A DNA stretch of 48,472 bases, from NCBI GenBank assembly GCA_028689495.1, contig JAQTWB010000018.1, positions 1-48,472 on the forward strand, in the 5' to 3' direction. The DNA is from a bacterium. GTDB taxonomy: Bacteria > Bdellovibrionota_C > UBA2361 > SZUA-149 > JAQTWB01. Positions 36,001-43,619 of this stretch are shown piece after piece. Within the stretch, counting starts at the first letter, position 1; each line of letters opens with the position of its first letter. The notes under the pieces are model-generated. The model did no database searches. It saw only the letters and a list, made by a program, of their open reading frames with translations, and was not told the origin of the DNA. Position numbers and translations under genes: made by a program.

Positions 36001-36700
36001 GATTGTCTTTGAAATCTTGCACGCTGAGTATGAATATGCGGTGGATCACCTAAATATCCTGTCCGAGGCAAAGGAAGCTGGTGAAGACCTTGTCGAGCAA
36101 CTGGGCAAACACCTGCTCAGTTATTATCTCTGGGACGTGTATTCACTAACTGGTAACCGCAGCCTGCTCGAACGATTCTACAAGAAGAATATTTCTCAGC
36201 ATGAGATTCTGTCGGGACTCTTCGCTCATCTAGGGGACTCCCTTGTCAACAGCGGGAAACATATTGACGAAAAACTCTCGGAACGTGTCGTCGCCTATTT
36301 TAACTGGCGCGCCGAGAACAAAGTACCCGAGGAACTCAGCAAATTTTCACACTGGCTTGAAGCTGAATGCATGCCGGCAAAATGGAGGTTGGAGTCCTTT
36401 TCAAAAGCTCTTGATCTCGCCGGCCATGACGAACTGGATTATTACCAGACTATCTCCGGACTACACAAATTACTTCCCGAGAATCTCGCACTTGTTAGTG
36501 AATGTCTGGCCAAACTGACCGCCACAATGAACGGTGACACTTATATACATCTTCCAATTGAAGAGACACGGAACATCATGTCTGCTGGCCTGCAATCAAC
36601 AAATGATTCCATCGCTGGACATGCCAAACGAGCGCAGGAGTATCTTCTAAAACTTTGCCGATTTGAGTTCTTGAAGTTGCCGGACTCTCCGAACGGGTAA
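33095..36700 (+). CDS. Large unknown helical protein, partner of the AAA/TOPRIM ATPase
   Basis: A protein of 1201 residues from GTG 33095, preceded by GGTGGAG; an in-frame ATG at 33062 overlaps the ATPase gene and has no ribosome-binding site. The stop of the ATPase gene (33090-33092) is two bases upstream. I recognise no catalytic motif, signal peptide or membrane segment. It is rich in W, L, D and E, with a predominantly helical pattern. A segment near residues 245-300 reads YAYFFKTVDNPVWINPL, KNGFFKNPP and WWPIFYLQRV, which resembles, from memory, helical-repeat parts of large STAND/NACHT-type conflict proteins. A sensor or scaffold role for the ATPase is inferred only from the tight pairing. 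Confidence 0.75.
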   Translation: MVEHIKVHRLDFPGSAPSPLALNSIQKQVFEILSTTKSQKYSLATWYLGAIYAAKNIYNPDRFSQAAQSLRELLEKLPRVFVESEIQESKPDFKGMRVNLYSRLCSDKNRYEGEWNGKTIDTGLDKTIRGVDKYFELNQIPTRKKQIHSMISKIDPMHDTLDQGIRFEKSERFHSVWDFFEGLAHHNTHPDEETFWQQLSLTERIVIDLLAPITAQDQDAIRAILEKPQPEQGDVENMLELIKRRGANYAYFFKTVDNPVWINPLSKNGFFKNPPGVEAAGDGRIITSLWWPIFYLQRVSEQNPKQVVDIILGLEQTDNPRILREIFSIAGDLKDTALSLRLKPLIMQFLKSPYRWGEEELIVKILNKWGEYKEGGVKAALKIAKYVLSFQADPRSDEKVSRRQENANAGDTSLEPAPRFKKWEYQQILTKGVRPLSDKEPLKVANILVKTTSAMVGLKFHPDYLEQGLGKDSSEIWCPRLDSSHKDHPNTKESLVQTLFYACRQVYEKSPAAVEALDRALRNQRWQIFSRIRQHLYALYPSEQTLPWIREFILNHPDYSKWEHHYEFQLMIRRACEHFGKQLLGDAELEQILGQILRGPSEDNFREYLGERFSPAAFQERQRYFHLKQLRPFACLLSGENLDYYENLTEQDANDVLDDDSYMPYRPAVSGWVSYQSPRSYEELDRLSDAKLLEYLNNWNNQHHSPDDWLVEISFSALSEVLQSLFKTKIAADNSRLIFWMANRDQILRPIYVRAIVEAFKGLIQEKVFDCLPQSMDFCKWILTHPDKERIDGQPLPQEESAEYPDWGNCRRAVVDFIIECLKKETAIPLTARAGLAGLLDSVCTQFDWRLDRDHPVLLNREDQFTEAINNTRSRALDALIKFGFWIRKQEPDDLLSEVTGILSKRLSKDSQSPLTRPEYAILGVHFTNLCTLNQNWANDHKETLFPRTNSLAWRDAFGCFILHNRPLKIVFEILHAEYEYAVDHLNILSEAKEAGEDLVEQLGKHLLSYYLWDVYSLTGNRSLLERFYKKNISQHEILSGLFAHLGDSLVNSGKHIDEKLSERVVAYFNWRAENKVPEELSKFSHWLEAECMPAKWRLESFSKALDLAGHDELDYYQTISGLHKLLPENLALVSECLAKLTATMNGDTYIHLPIEETRNIMSAGLQSTNDSIAGHAKRAQEYLLKLCRFEFLKLPDSPNG

Positions 36701-36779
36701 TGATGTATTTTGCAGCAGTTTTTGTCTTTGCAACGCAGGAAAAAGAGAAGGCCCACCAGAATACAAGCATCAAGAGAAT

Positions 36780-37385
36780 ATGGGACGTAGAAAACGAGAC
36801 AGAAACAACTTACGAAACAATAAGGGTCGAAAAGCCGCGCTAACATCAGCGCCTCCTCATGTCATGAGCATCTGGGAAACGACAACAGCGAAGACTCGGA
36901 AATGTTTGAGCTGGGTTTATAATTTTGTCGTTTACATCTTGTCGTTTATTGGACTTGTCGCCTCATGGTACGGGATTAACTCGAATATTTCTGTCGCTCC
37001 ATTGTCGTATATTGACAAGAGTGATTCGTTCTCTGTCCCTTTTGAAATTACCCATAATGGTGGACCAGAAATTGAACATCTGGCGGTTGACTGCGCAGTT
37101 CAGTGGGCAAAAACTAAAACACAGGATGTGCGAGGTGTAATCATAAAGGGTCGACATGATGCTGTCAGCCTTTCTAGCGGCCACAGTACTACTACCTACT
37201 GCAACCTGACCGGGGCAATTTATTTAGGACAACAAATCAGTTCGGCAAGGATACGACTCCAAGTCTCCTATCGGTCCTGGTATTGGGGTTTTCTTCCAGA
37301 TACATGGCGAATTGTGAGACAGGAATTCATCTACGACCTATTACGCACCCGTGAGGGTGAGCCACTATGGGTTCCCAGAGCATAA
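36780..37385 (+). CDS. Hypothetical single-pass membrane protein
   Basis: A 201-residue protein not assigned to a family. A basic N-terminus (MGRRKRDRNN...) precedes one hydrophobic helix at about residues 45-65 (VYNFVVYILSFIGLVASWYG). The remaining 135 residues look beta-rich (SFSVPFEITHNGG, ISSARIRLQVSYRS) and could form a small beta-sandwich on the outer side, or inside if the orientation is reversed. AAGAGA lies before the ATG. It follows the 1201-aa gene by 79 bases in the same direction and may be the last gene of the defence operon. Confidence 0.6.
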   Translation: MGRRKRDRNNLRNNKGRKAALTSAPPHVMSIWETTTAKTRKCLSWVYNFVVYILSFIGLVASWYGINSNISVAPLSYIDKSDSFSVPFEITHNGGPEIEHLAVDCAVQWAKTKTQDVRGVIIKGRHDAVSLSSGHSTTTYCNLTGAIYLGQQISSARIRLQVSYRSWYWGFLPDTWRIVRQEFIYDLLRTREGEPLWVPRA

Positions 37386-37824
37386 GAAGTCGTGCGGCCA
37401 CAAAGTAATGGTTCAGCAAGGCATTATGCGGGACATCGACCGACTCCGCCCTCTTTATCGCCTATACTGTTCGACTCTCCCCTTCGCGTCTTCGCGTGAC
37501 CTGCATTCGCGTCTTCGCGCCTTCGCGTGAGCCAAATTCCCTACCCCTTCGCGCCTTCGCGTGCCCTGCATTCGCGTCTTCGCTTGCCCCCTCTTCCGAT
37601 CCCCTTCGCGTCTTCGCGCCTTCGCGTGAGCCAAATTCCCTACCCCTTCGCGCCTTCGCGCCTTCGCGTGCCCAGTCTTCCGATCCCCTTCGTGCCTTCG
37701 CGTGATCCAAAAACTCCCCCCCCACCGCTTGCCCAAAAGGCACTAAAATGATAGACAACCGCTGTTTTTCGGGGATTCCCCTACTCGCGCAAATTCAATA
37801 TACAGCACCAGGAGCCATGACTTC
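37386..37824. other. Gene-free spacer dominated by the 8-bp-monomer repeats
   Basis: Apart from the repeat array at 37482-37704 I see nothing. Open frames here on both strands come from the repeats having no stop codons, not from a gene. It marks the right-hand limit of the repeat-bearing block. Confidence 0.6.
37482..37704 (-). repeat. Seven-unit repeat array closing the accessory block
   Basis: Reverse-orientation units start at 37482, 37505, 37547, 37570, 37604, 37646 and 37688. Those at 37505, 37604 and 37646 are full 25-bp units; the others have lost one 8-bp monomer (17 bp). The spacer AGCCAAATTCCCTACCCC occurs twice (after 37529 and 37628), showing duplication of a roughly 100-bp block. 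It contains the same monomers as the arrays in the hsd operon, 6 kb away. Confidence 0.95.
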
Positions 37825-38961
37825 ATGAAGGCAAAATACAAGGATGAACTTCTGAATTCGCTGCACGCGATATATTGCTCCGCCCCCGACAATCTCACCG
37901 CCAAGAAAAGTTTCGCTCTCGGACTTGTCCACCACAAGGAATACAAGGACGCATATCCGCTGCTAAAAGAGCTTCGCGACCTGGACCCGGAAGTGCATAT
38001 CCTGAAAGCGATCAAGGAAGTTGAAATGCACCTTCTCGAGCATTCGCCGGGAGGTGAACCCATTGCTCTGGCATCGGCCGCATCAATGGGGGAAACAAAG
38101 TTTGGCGTCACCTTTGACAGCGTCGCCGGCATGTCGCAAATCAAGGAAGCAATTCGCACCGCAATAATCTATCCCTATCAACACCCGGAACTGTTTCAGA
38201 AATACAAAAAAGCCGCTGGTGGTGGTCTACTGCTCTACGGTCCTCCAGGCTGCGGAAAAACTTTCATCGGTAAAGCATTAGCGGGCGAAATCAAGGCCGA
38301 ATTCATCATCGTCTCCATTCATGAAATTCTCTCAAAATATATCGGTGAGTCTGAGAAAGCGATTCACGCAATTTTTGAACAGGCACGAGACAGGGCACCG
38401 GCGGTGCTCTTCTTTGACGAAATTGACGCCCTGGGCTCGGTGCGCGGGCGAACCCAAAACAAAAGTGGCATCGTGAATCAGCTGCTGACGGAAATGGATG
38501 GCCTGAACTCCGGCAATAGTGGGATGATGGTCATTGGTGCAACCAACCTGCCTTGGGAAGTTGATGCCGCACTTCGACGACCTGGTCGTTTCGACACGGT
38601 GATGTTCGTCGAGCCGCCTGACCTCGATGCCCGTATGAGGATTTTCGAACTGAACCTGAAAGATCTGCCATGCACAGAGGATATCGATATGGAGGAATTG
38701 GCTCGGCTTGCTTCCGGTTTCTCCTGCTCGGATATTGTCCGAGTCTGCGAAATAGCAGCAGAAGGGGCGTTCAAGCAGGCAATTGTCGCCGGTACAACAG
38801 TTCCCCTGAACATGGCACTGCTGCTTGAGGCGGTCAGCAGCGTGCTTCCTTCGACCGGCGAATGGTTCGCCACGATCAATAATTACATCAGATACAGCAA
38901 TCAGGGCGGCTACTACGAGTCTGTGCAGGCCTACATGGAAAAGAAAAACGCGAACAAATAG
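37825..38961 (+). CDS. AAA+ ATPase of the FtsH/Cdc48 (classical AAA) class with TPR-like N-terminus
   Basis: A 378-residue protein. Residues 1-75 form a TPR-like helical segment (FALGLVHHKEYKDAYPLLKEL). The AAA module has Walker A GPPGCGKT (about 139-146), pore-loop region KYIGES, Walker B VLFFDEIDAL (about 193-202) and the second region of homology ATNLPWEVDAALRRPGRFD. No protease or membrane segment is present, so it is an unfoldase or remodeller acting with other factors. The following TPR gene, 34 bases away, is the likely partner. The ATG at 37825 lies 12 bases after AGGAG. Confidence 0.88.
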   Translation: MKAKYKDELLNSLHAIYCSAPDNLTAKKSFALGLVHHKEYKDAYPLLKELRDLDPEVHILKAIKEVEMHLLEHSPGGEPIALASAASMGETKFGVTFDSVAGMSQIKEAIRTAIIYPYQHPELFQKYKKAAGGGLLLYGPPGCGKTFIGKALAGEIKAEFIIVSIHEILSKYIGESEKAIHAIFEQARDRAPAVLFFDEIDALGSVRGRTQNKSGIVNQLLTEMDGLNSGNSGMMVIGATNLPWEVDAALRRPGRFDTVMFVEPPDLDARMRIFELNLKDLPCTEDIDMEELARLASGFSCSDIVRVCEIAAEGAFKQAIVAGTTVPLNMALLLEAVSSVLPSTGEWFATINNYIRYSNQGGYYESVQAYMEKKNANK

Positions 38962-38995
38962 GTGCCCGCTTGGTGGAACGTGACAGGAAAACGAT

Positions 38996-39790
38996 ATGAC
39001 TGAGGGGACCTCCCGAGAAATCACTGTTCTCGAAGCCCAGTTACGACATTTTTCCGGCACCAGCCGCCACGATCTGGCAATTGATTGCGCCCGGCAAATT
39101 CTTCTGCAGAACCCGGTTCACCTGATGGCGCACTCCGTCCTGATTCTTGCTTACAACAACTCCAGACAATACGAGCTGATGTATGAAGCATGCTGTGTCG
39201 CCGTATCGAAATGGCCGCGCCATCCAATGCTCTACTATTACCTGAGCCTGTATCATTTTGCGATTGGCGGAACCGATCACTATCTGAAAGCACGTGATGT
39301 TCTCCAGAGAGCTATATCGCTAAATCCGACAATCGCGATTTTGTACCGCAAACTCGGCGAGCTCTATCTGATCAACCGTGAACCGGAACGTGCGCTTCTG
39401 CATCTCGAAAAGGCGGTGGAGCTGGAACCGAAGTCAGCTGAATACCGCAGTAGAATGGCCCTGGCTTTACTGCGCTGCAGAAAGAAGAATCAGGCGCTTG
39501 AAATGGCACGCGCCGCGCTGAAAGACGAACCCGGCAATCCGAATAATCTCGATACCGTGGGCATGATTCTCATTCTTGTCGGAGAGCTTGATGAGGCCGA
39601 ACAATTGTTTCTCGAAGCACTGCGGCTTAACCCAACCTTTTACTATTTCCTGCGCCACATTGACTGGTGTCGTCAGGAGATTACAGAACGCAAAAAACGC
39701 CTCGATAACGGGGAGAAATACACACCGCTTTACCTCAGACAGAAAGGAAGCAAACGATATTTTGACTCCGATGCGCTGGAGAAGCGGTAG
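38996..39790 (+). CDS. Tetratricopeptide repeat protein
   Basis: A 264-residue soluble protein with about five TPR units: around residues 27-60, 60-95, 97-130 (ALLHLEKAVELEPKSAEYRS is at about 131-150), 150-185 and 185-220 (GELDEAEQLFLEALRLNPT). It ends in a basic tail. AGGAAAA precedes the ATG. It is co-directional with the AAA+ gene and probably an adaptor in the same complex, as TPR/AAA pairs often are. No enzymatic motif is seen. Confidence 0.85.
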   Translation: MTEGTSREITVLEAQLRHFSGTSRHDLAIDCARQILLQNPVHLMAHSVLILAYNNSRQYELMYEACCVAVSKWPRHPMLYYYLSLYHFAIGGTDHYLKARDVLQRAISLNPTIAILYRKLGELYLINREPERALLHLEKAVELEPKSAEYRSRMALALLRCRKKNQALEMARAALKDEPGNPNNLDTVGMILILVGELDEAEQLFLEALRLNPTFYYFLRHIDWCRQEITERKKRLDNGEKYTPLYLRQKGSKRYFDSDALEKR

Positions 39791-39862
39791 CTGAATATCC
39801 GGCCGGATGCTCATCACCCTGATTTGAACGAATTTACAGAAAAATAACCCGATTCACCGTCC

Positions 39863-40066
39863 CTATTCGTCCTTCTCCTTCGGCACGAACGGACAACAGT
39901 TGTCCTGCGACACTTTGCCGCTGTGTGAACGGCTGATCATCACCAACATTCGCAGGTTGATCACACAAAAGCGCCAGAACTGCCATGGAAGGAATGTTCG
40001 CCAGAACAAGGTACTACCGGTAGGCTTTGAAGCGAAACGGGGGTTTGCATGGATCTGGTTGTGCAT
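39863..40066 (-). CDS. Small 67-residue protein downstream of the SQR-like flavoprotein
   Basis: The protein contains TLFWRTFLPWQFWRFCVINLRMLVMI, a Trp- and Phe-rich amphipathic or membrane-surface segment (the longest part being residues 18-43), and ends CCPFVPKEKDE. The ATG at 40066 has a perfect AAGGAGT eight bases upstream and lies 28 bases after the flavoprotein stop, on the same strand. From memory, similar FLPW(Q)xWRF-type small proteins accompany SQR-like genes. A membrane anchor or accessory subunit is a reasonable guess. Confidence 0.65.
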   Translation of the reverse strand: MHNQIHANPRFASKPTGSTLFWRTFLPWQFWRFCVINLRMLVMISRSHSGKVSQDNCCPFVPKEKDE

Positions 40067-40074
40067 GAGGACCT

Positions 40075-40081
40075 ACTCCTT
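40075..40081 (-). promoter_or_regulatory. Strong ribosome-binding site of the 67-residue gene
   Basis: AAGGAGT on the minus strand, eight bases from ATG 40066. It is the main argument that this short frame is translated. Confidence 0.7.
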
Positions 40082-40094
40082 AAGCAAAGTTTAC

Positions 40095-41552
40095 TTATTC
40101 CGGTATCAGCCACCAGAATGGCTTCGCTTTGGCTTTGTAAAGAAACATATGGTGAAGAATATTTTTTATCCAATGCCCGGATGAACCGATCTCGCCAAAA
40201 GTATAGTCCAAGTCACGGCCATATTCCGGATAAGTCTCAAAATCCGGAACAATCGGATACATTGTCATCGATGCTGCGGTTCCCTTGAGCCAACCAGATC
40301 CTGCTGAAGCGACACAAGCTGCACCCATTTTGGCCATCGATGCCGTTCGTGTCGGGCCTGGGCTACCCTTGTTGATGATATCGCAAATACTGGTGGCAAC
40401 AGCTCGGCCAATTATCGCGCTGGGCATTCCTGTTCTTGGCGGGGTCGGCGATATGGGAGTTCCCCTTTTGCTTTTTCTCGGTCGCGATATCGCATGAGGA
40501 GGAGCAAACGCTATACCGACGGCGTAGATATTTGCGTAATCACGATTTTGATAGGTAAGGGGCCAATCCGAGGCTTTCCAGTTATCGTATTCCTTTGGGG
40601 TATAATCAGCGTCAACTTTTAAAAATCCGTTACCGGCAAATATTTTTTCCGTGATATCATTACCCGCCCTACCGACAGCTTTGAGACCCACACCGGCAAA
40701 CGGGGGAATCAGCATAGAAAAATCAAAGTTCAGTTCGTGATCCTCGCCTTCGAGATTTTCATAAAAGATCTTTCCACGCTCAATCTTTTGTACATGAGCA
40801 CCAGTTATCCAGCTTAACCCACGTTCCGCATACAGAGATTCGGCAAATGTCCTTGAATGAATCACATAACCATTTCTCTGAAAGTGCAGCCCTCCAACAC
40901 CAAAATCTCCAAGGACTGCTTCATTAGTTATGAAAACAAAATCAGCAAGATCGCGCACGCCAGCTCTTCTCAGCTCGAACTCAAGGTTAAAAGCGTATTC
41001 AAAGGCAGCTCCCTGACAGGTGCACATACCGTGCCCGGTACCGACAACAAAGGTCTGTCGTTCTCCCTTCTTCATCTTTTCAATGGAGCTAAAGACATTT
41101 CGTGCCGCTTCCTCGGCATGTCCGTAGGTGCAAACCGAATTGGTAAAACCGTCTGGCCCAAGACCTGCAGTCGCAGCAAAATTCAATTTGGGCCCGGTCG
41201 CATTAATCAGAAAATCGTAATCAAGCTCGGCAATCTCTCCTACCCGACTATCCTCGGTATATTCGACCTTAACAAACGGACGAGACTTGTCATGGCCACC
41301 TTCCGGGTGAATCGAAACCGCTTTGGCCTGATGAAACTCAATACCAAGTTTTTCATAAAGAGGAGCCAGAGGAAAGGTCACGTCGTCTTTGGTCATCAAC
41401 CCGACGCCGACCCAGACATTAGAGGGAATCCAGTTCCAGAGCGAATTAGGCGTAACCACCACCACGTTATGCTCTTTCTTCAAACCTCTACGCAGAAAAA
41501 GAGCGGCAGTATGACCGGAAATACCCGCACCCAGCACCACAACAGTTGCCAT
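40095..41552 (-). CDS. FAD-dependent sulfide:quinone oxidoreductase-like protein
   Basis: A 485-residue flavoprotein of the two-dinucleotide-binding-domain family. GAGISGHTAALFLRRG (residues 8-23) binds FAD. GMCTCQGAAFEYAF and MAKMGAACVASAGSG supply cysteines at positions resembling the redox cysteines of SQR and flavocytochrome c sulfide dehydrogenase. YANIYAVGIAFAPP is the second FAD motif (ATG/GD type). The aromatic tail HMFLYKAKAKPFWWLIP suggests membrane association for electron delivery to quinone. Sulfide is the likely but unproven substrate; a sulfide-like persulfide role is possible. AAGGAA precedes the ATG. Confidence 0.8.
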   Translation of the reverse strand: MATVVVLGAGISGHTAALFLRRGLKKEHNVVVVTPNSLWNWIPSNVWVGVGLMTKDDVTFPLAPLYEKLGIEFHQAKAVSIHPEGGHDKSRPFVKVEYTEDSRVGEIAELDYDFLINATGPKLNFAATAGLGPDGFTNSVCTYGHAEEAARNVFSSIEKMKKGERQTFVVGTGHGMCTCQGAAFEYAFNLEFELRRAGVRDLADFVFITNEAVLGDFGVGGLHFQRNGYVIHSRTFAESLYAERGLSWITGAHVQKIERGKIFYENLEGEDHELNFDFSMLIPPFAGVGLKAVGRAGNDITEKIFAGNGFLKVDADYTPKEYDNWKASDWPLTYQNRDYANIYAVGIAFAPPHAISRPRKSKRGTPISPTPPRTGMPSAIIGRAVATSICDIINKGSPGPTRTASMAKMGAACVASAGSGWLKGTAASMTMYPIVPDFETYPEYGRDLDYTFGEIGSSGHWIKNILHHMFLYKAKAKPFWWLIPE

Positions 41553-41768
41553 AGAACATTCCTTCTATTTAGCGAACCGGGTAACCATAATCCGATTCTA
41601 TTGCGTTAATGAGAATATTCTATACCTTAACCCTCTTGATGTGAAAGCAATTTTTTCCGCCTTCCCCCCGTCGGACCACCGCGGACTACGGCGGGTCAAT
41701 ATGGAGCAGGTCGCTACCCGCATCTGAATCGCTATCATGGGTAGAATAAATTCCGGGGCAATGTTACC

Positions 41769-42593
41769 GTGACGCTTATGGACACTTCTGAAACAACAAA
41801 AATTTTGTCAGGCAAAGACCAAGAGTATTACGGAGCTACGGCACGACACTATGATGCCGCATACGCAGCAGATACTCGCCTCAAGGATATCCCATTTTAT
41901 ATGGATTTGGCTCTGTCAGTTAATGGCGACACGCTTGAGGTTGCCTGTGGCACGGGGCGTATCTTGCTACCGACAGCAAAAGCTGGTGTGAGAATTGATG
42001 GACTTGATTTTTCGCCCGACCTTTTGGGTATCCTGAATAACAAGCTCAAGTCAGAACCTCGGGAAGTTCAAAGTCGTGTCGAGCTACATCACGGAGATAT
42101 GAGGGACTTTTCGCTCGGTAAAACTTACGACCTGATTACGGTTCCATTCAGGCCAATACAGCATCTTTTTACCGTCAACGATCAACTTGCTGCGTTTAGA
42201 TGCTTTAATGCTCATCTCAAATCAGCCGGAAAACTCGCATTCAATGTGTTCTACCCAAACTTTAAACTTATGGAGGAGGTCGGCGTTGAGAATTCCGACC
42301 TCGAATGGATTGACCCTCAAGATGCTTCTATTACAGTTCGAAGGTCGTTTCTCCGCAAATCATTTGATAAACTTAACCAATTTTTTGAAGGAGAATTAAT
42401 CTTCCGCTCATACCGTGATCAACAACTTGTCAATGAGGAACGATCAACACTTAATATGAGCTTCTACACCTACCCGCAGATTATTCTGCTATTAAAGTCA
42501 GCCGGTTTCAGGGTGACAGAAGAATATGGCTCTTACGACAAAGAACCAATCTCAATTTGCAAAGAGATGATTTTTATCGCTGAAAAAGAGTAA
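41769..42593 (+). CDS. Class I SAM-dependent methyltransferase
   Basis: A 274-residue Rossmann methyltransferase with motif I LEVACGTGRILLPTA (about 59-73), an acidic residue after strand 2 (DGLDFSPDLL) and HHGDMRDF (motif III region). The C-terminal half (YRDQQLVNEERSTLNMSFYTYPQIILLLKSAGF) is typical of the Methyltransf_25 group. The substrate is unknown. The start is GTG 41769 or ATG 41778; neither has a strong ribosome-binding site. The CDF gene follows 72 bases later. Confidence 0.85.
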   Translation: MTLMDTSETTKILSGKDQEYYGATARHYDAAYAADTRLKDIPFYMDLALSVNGDTLEVACGTGRILLPTAKAGVRIDGLDFSPDLLGILNNKLKSEPREVQSRVELHHGDMRDFSLGKTYDLITVPFRPIQHLFTVNDQLAAFRCFNAHLKSAGKLAFNVFYPNFKLMEEVGVENSDLEWIDPQDASITVRRSFLRKSFDKLNQFFEGELIFRSYRDQQLVNEERSTLNMSFYTYPQIILLLKSAGFRVTEEYGSYDKEPISICKEMIFIAEKE

Positions 42594-42665
42594 TTGCCTT
42601 GCCGCACAAAACGGGTCGATGTAAATCACAACCGATTAATTTGCTACCTTGGGAGGGGCCTGAAA

Positions 42666-43619
42666 ATGCATCAGCACCAGATTCATAACTGGCAGCACGA
42701 TCACAATTATGTTCAGCCGAACAGCCGAGGCGAGCAACGAGCCAAACTGGTCCTGCTGCTGACATTGGTAACAATGGTTGCTGAAATTATTGCCGGCATC
42801 AAATTCCATTCTGTCGCCCTTCTCGCTGACGGCTGGCATATGGGCACACATGTCTTGGCTTTTCTGATTACGATCTCAGCTTATTATTACGCACAGGCCC
42901 ACCGCCATGATGAGAGTTTTTCCTTCCGTGCAGCAAAAGTAAATGTCCTCGGCGGGTTCTCCAGTTCAATTGTCCTCGGGATGGTCGCATTGATGATGAT
43001 TATTGAATGTGTCGAGCGCCTGTTCCATCCGGCAAATATTCAGTTTGACCAAGCAATCTTTGTTGCTGTTATTGGCCTGCTGGTCAACTTGCTCAGCGCG
43101 TTACTGCTGTCTGACCACAAGCATAGCCATCACCACCATGAAGACCATAAGGAAGATCATCACCATTCTCATGATCACAATCTGCGCGCCGCCTACCTGC
43201 ACGTACTAGCAGATGCCCTGACATCGGTTACGGCGATTTTGGCTTTAGTCGCTGGAAAATTCTGGGGACTGAACTGGCTTGACGCGGCAATGGGAATAGT
43301 TGGTTCAATTGTAATTCTCTCCTGGGCGCGAGGGCTGGCTCGTGAAACAAGTGCCATTCTACTTGACCGGGGAATTGATCACGAGTTGCAGAATCAGATC
43401 CGCAATCGGTTGGAAGACGACGGCGAATGCATGGTAAGCGATCTGCATGTCTGGCCCATCAGCTCCACACACAACGCGGGAATAATCGAACTGGTAACCC
43501 GTTTTCCTCGCTCACCTTCCTATTACAAACTCAAGATTTCGGACCTGATGCACATCGACCACCTGACGGTGGAGGTCAACTGCTGTGTCGGCGATGATTG
43601 CCGCGCCAACGTCCGATGA
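42666..43619 (+). CDS. dmeF: Cation diffusion facilitator, DmeF-like Co/Ni exporter
   Basis: Exports divalent metal by proton antiport across the inner membrane. The 317-residue protein has an N-terminal HQHQIHNWQHDHNY metal-binding stretch, six transmembrane helices, ALLADGWHMGTH in helix 2 and YLHVLADALTSV in helix 5 (HxxxD metal site), and a His-rich cytosolic loop HSHHHHEDHKEDHHHSHDH between helices 4 and 5. The C-terminal domain carries DLHVWPIS. The N-terminal His motif and HxxxD form match the DmeF group. ATG 42666 has GGGAGGGG upstream; an in-frame TTG at 42594 is unlikely. Its stop overlaps the next ATG as ATGA. Confidence 0.9.
   Translation: MHQHQIHNWQHDHNYVQPNSRGEQRAKLVLLLTLVTMVAEIIAGIKFHSVALLADGWHMGTHVLAFLITISAYYYAQAHRHDESFSFRAAKVNVLGGFSSSIVLGMVALMMIIECVERLFHPANIQFDQAIFVAVIGLLVNLLSALLLSDHKHSHHHHEDHKEDHHHSHDHNLRAAYLHVLADALTSVTAILALVAGKFWGLNWLDAAMGIVGSIVILSWARGLARETSAILLDRGIDHELQNQIRNRLEDDGECMVSDLHVWPISSTHNAGIIELVTRFPRSPSYYKLKISDLMHIDHLTVEVNCCVGDDCRANVR

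Noticed and set aside
37469-37478. GTTCGACTC resembling a tRNA/tmRNA T-loop
   Set aside because: No paired arm or other tRNA parts around it; a nine-base chance match.
37711-37730. Possible attR copy of the ssrA end (ACTCCCCCC...CACC)
   Set aside because: Only a low-complexity C-run matches; the T-arm and acceptor bases are not repeated.
37462-37758. Open frames on both strands coding for HAKARRREG- or FAPSREP-type proteins
   Set aside because: They arise from the repeat having no stop codons; no conserved domain and no proper ribosome-binding site.
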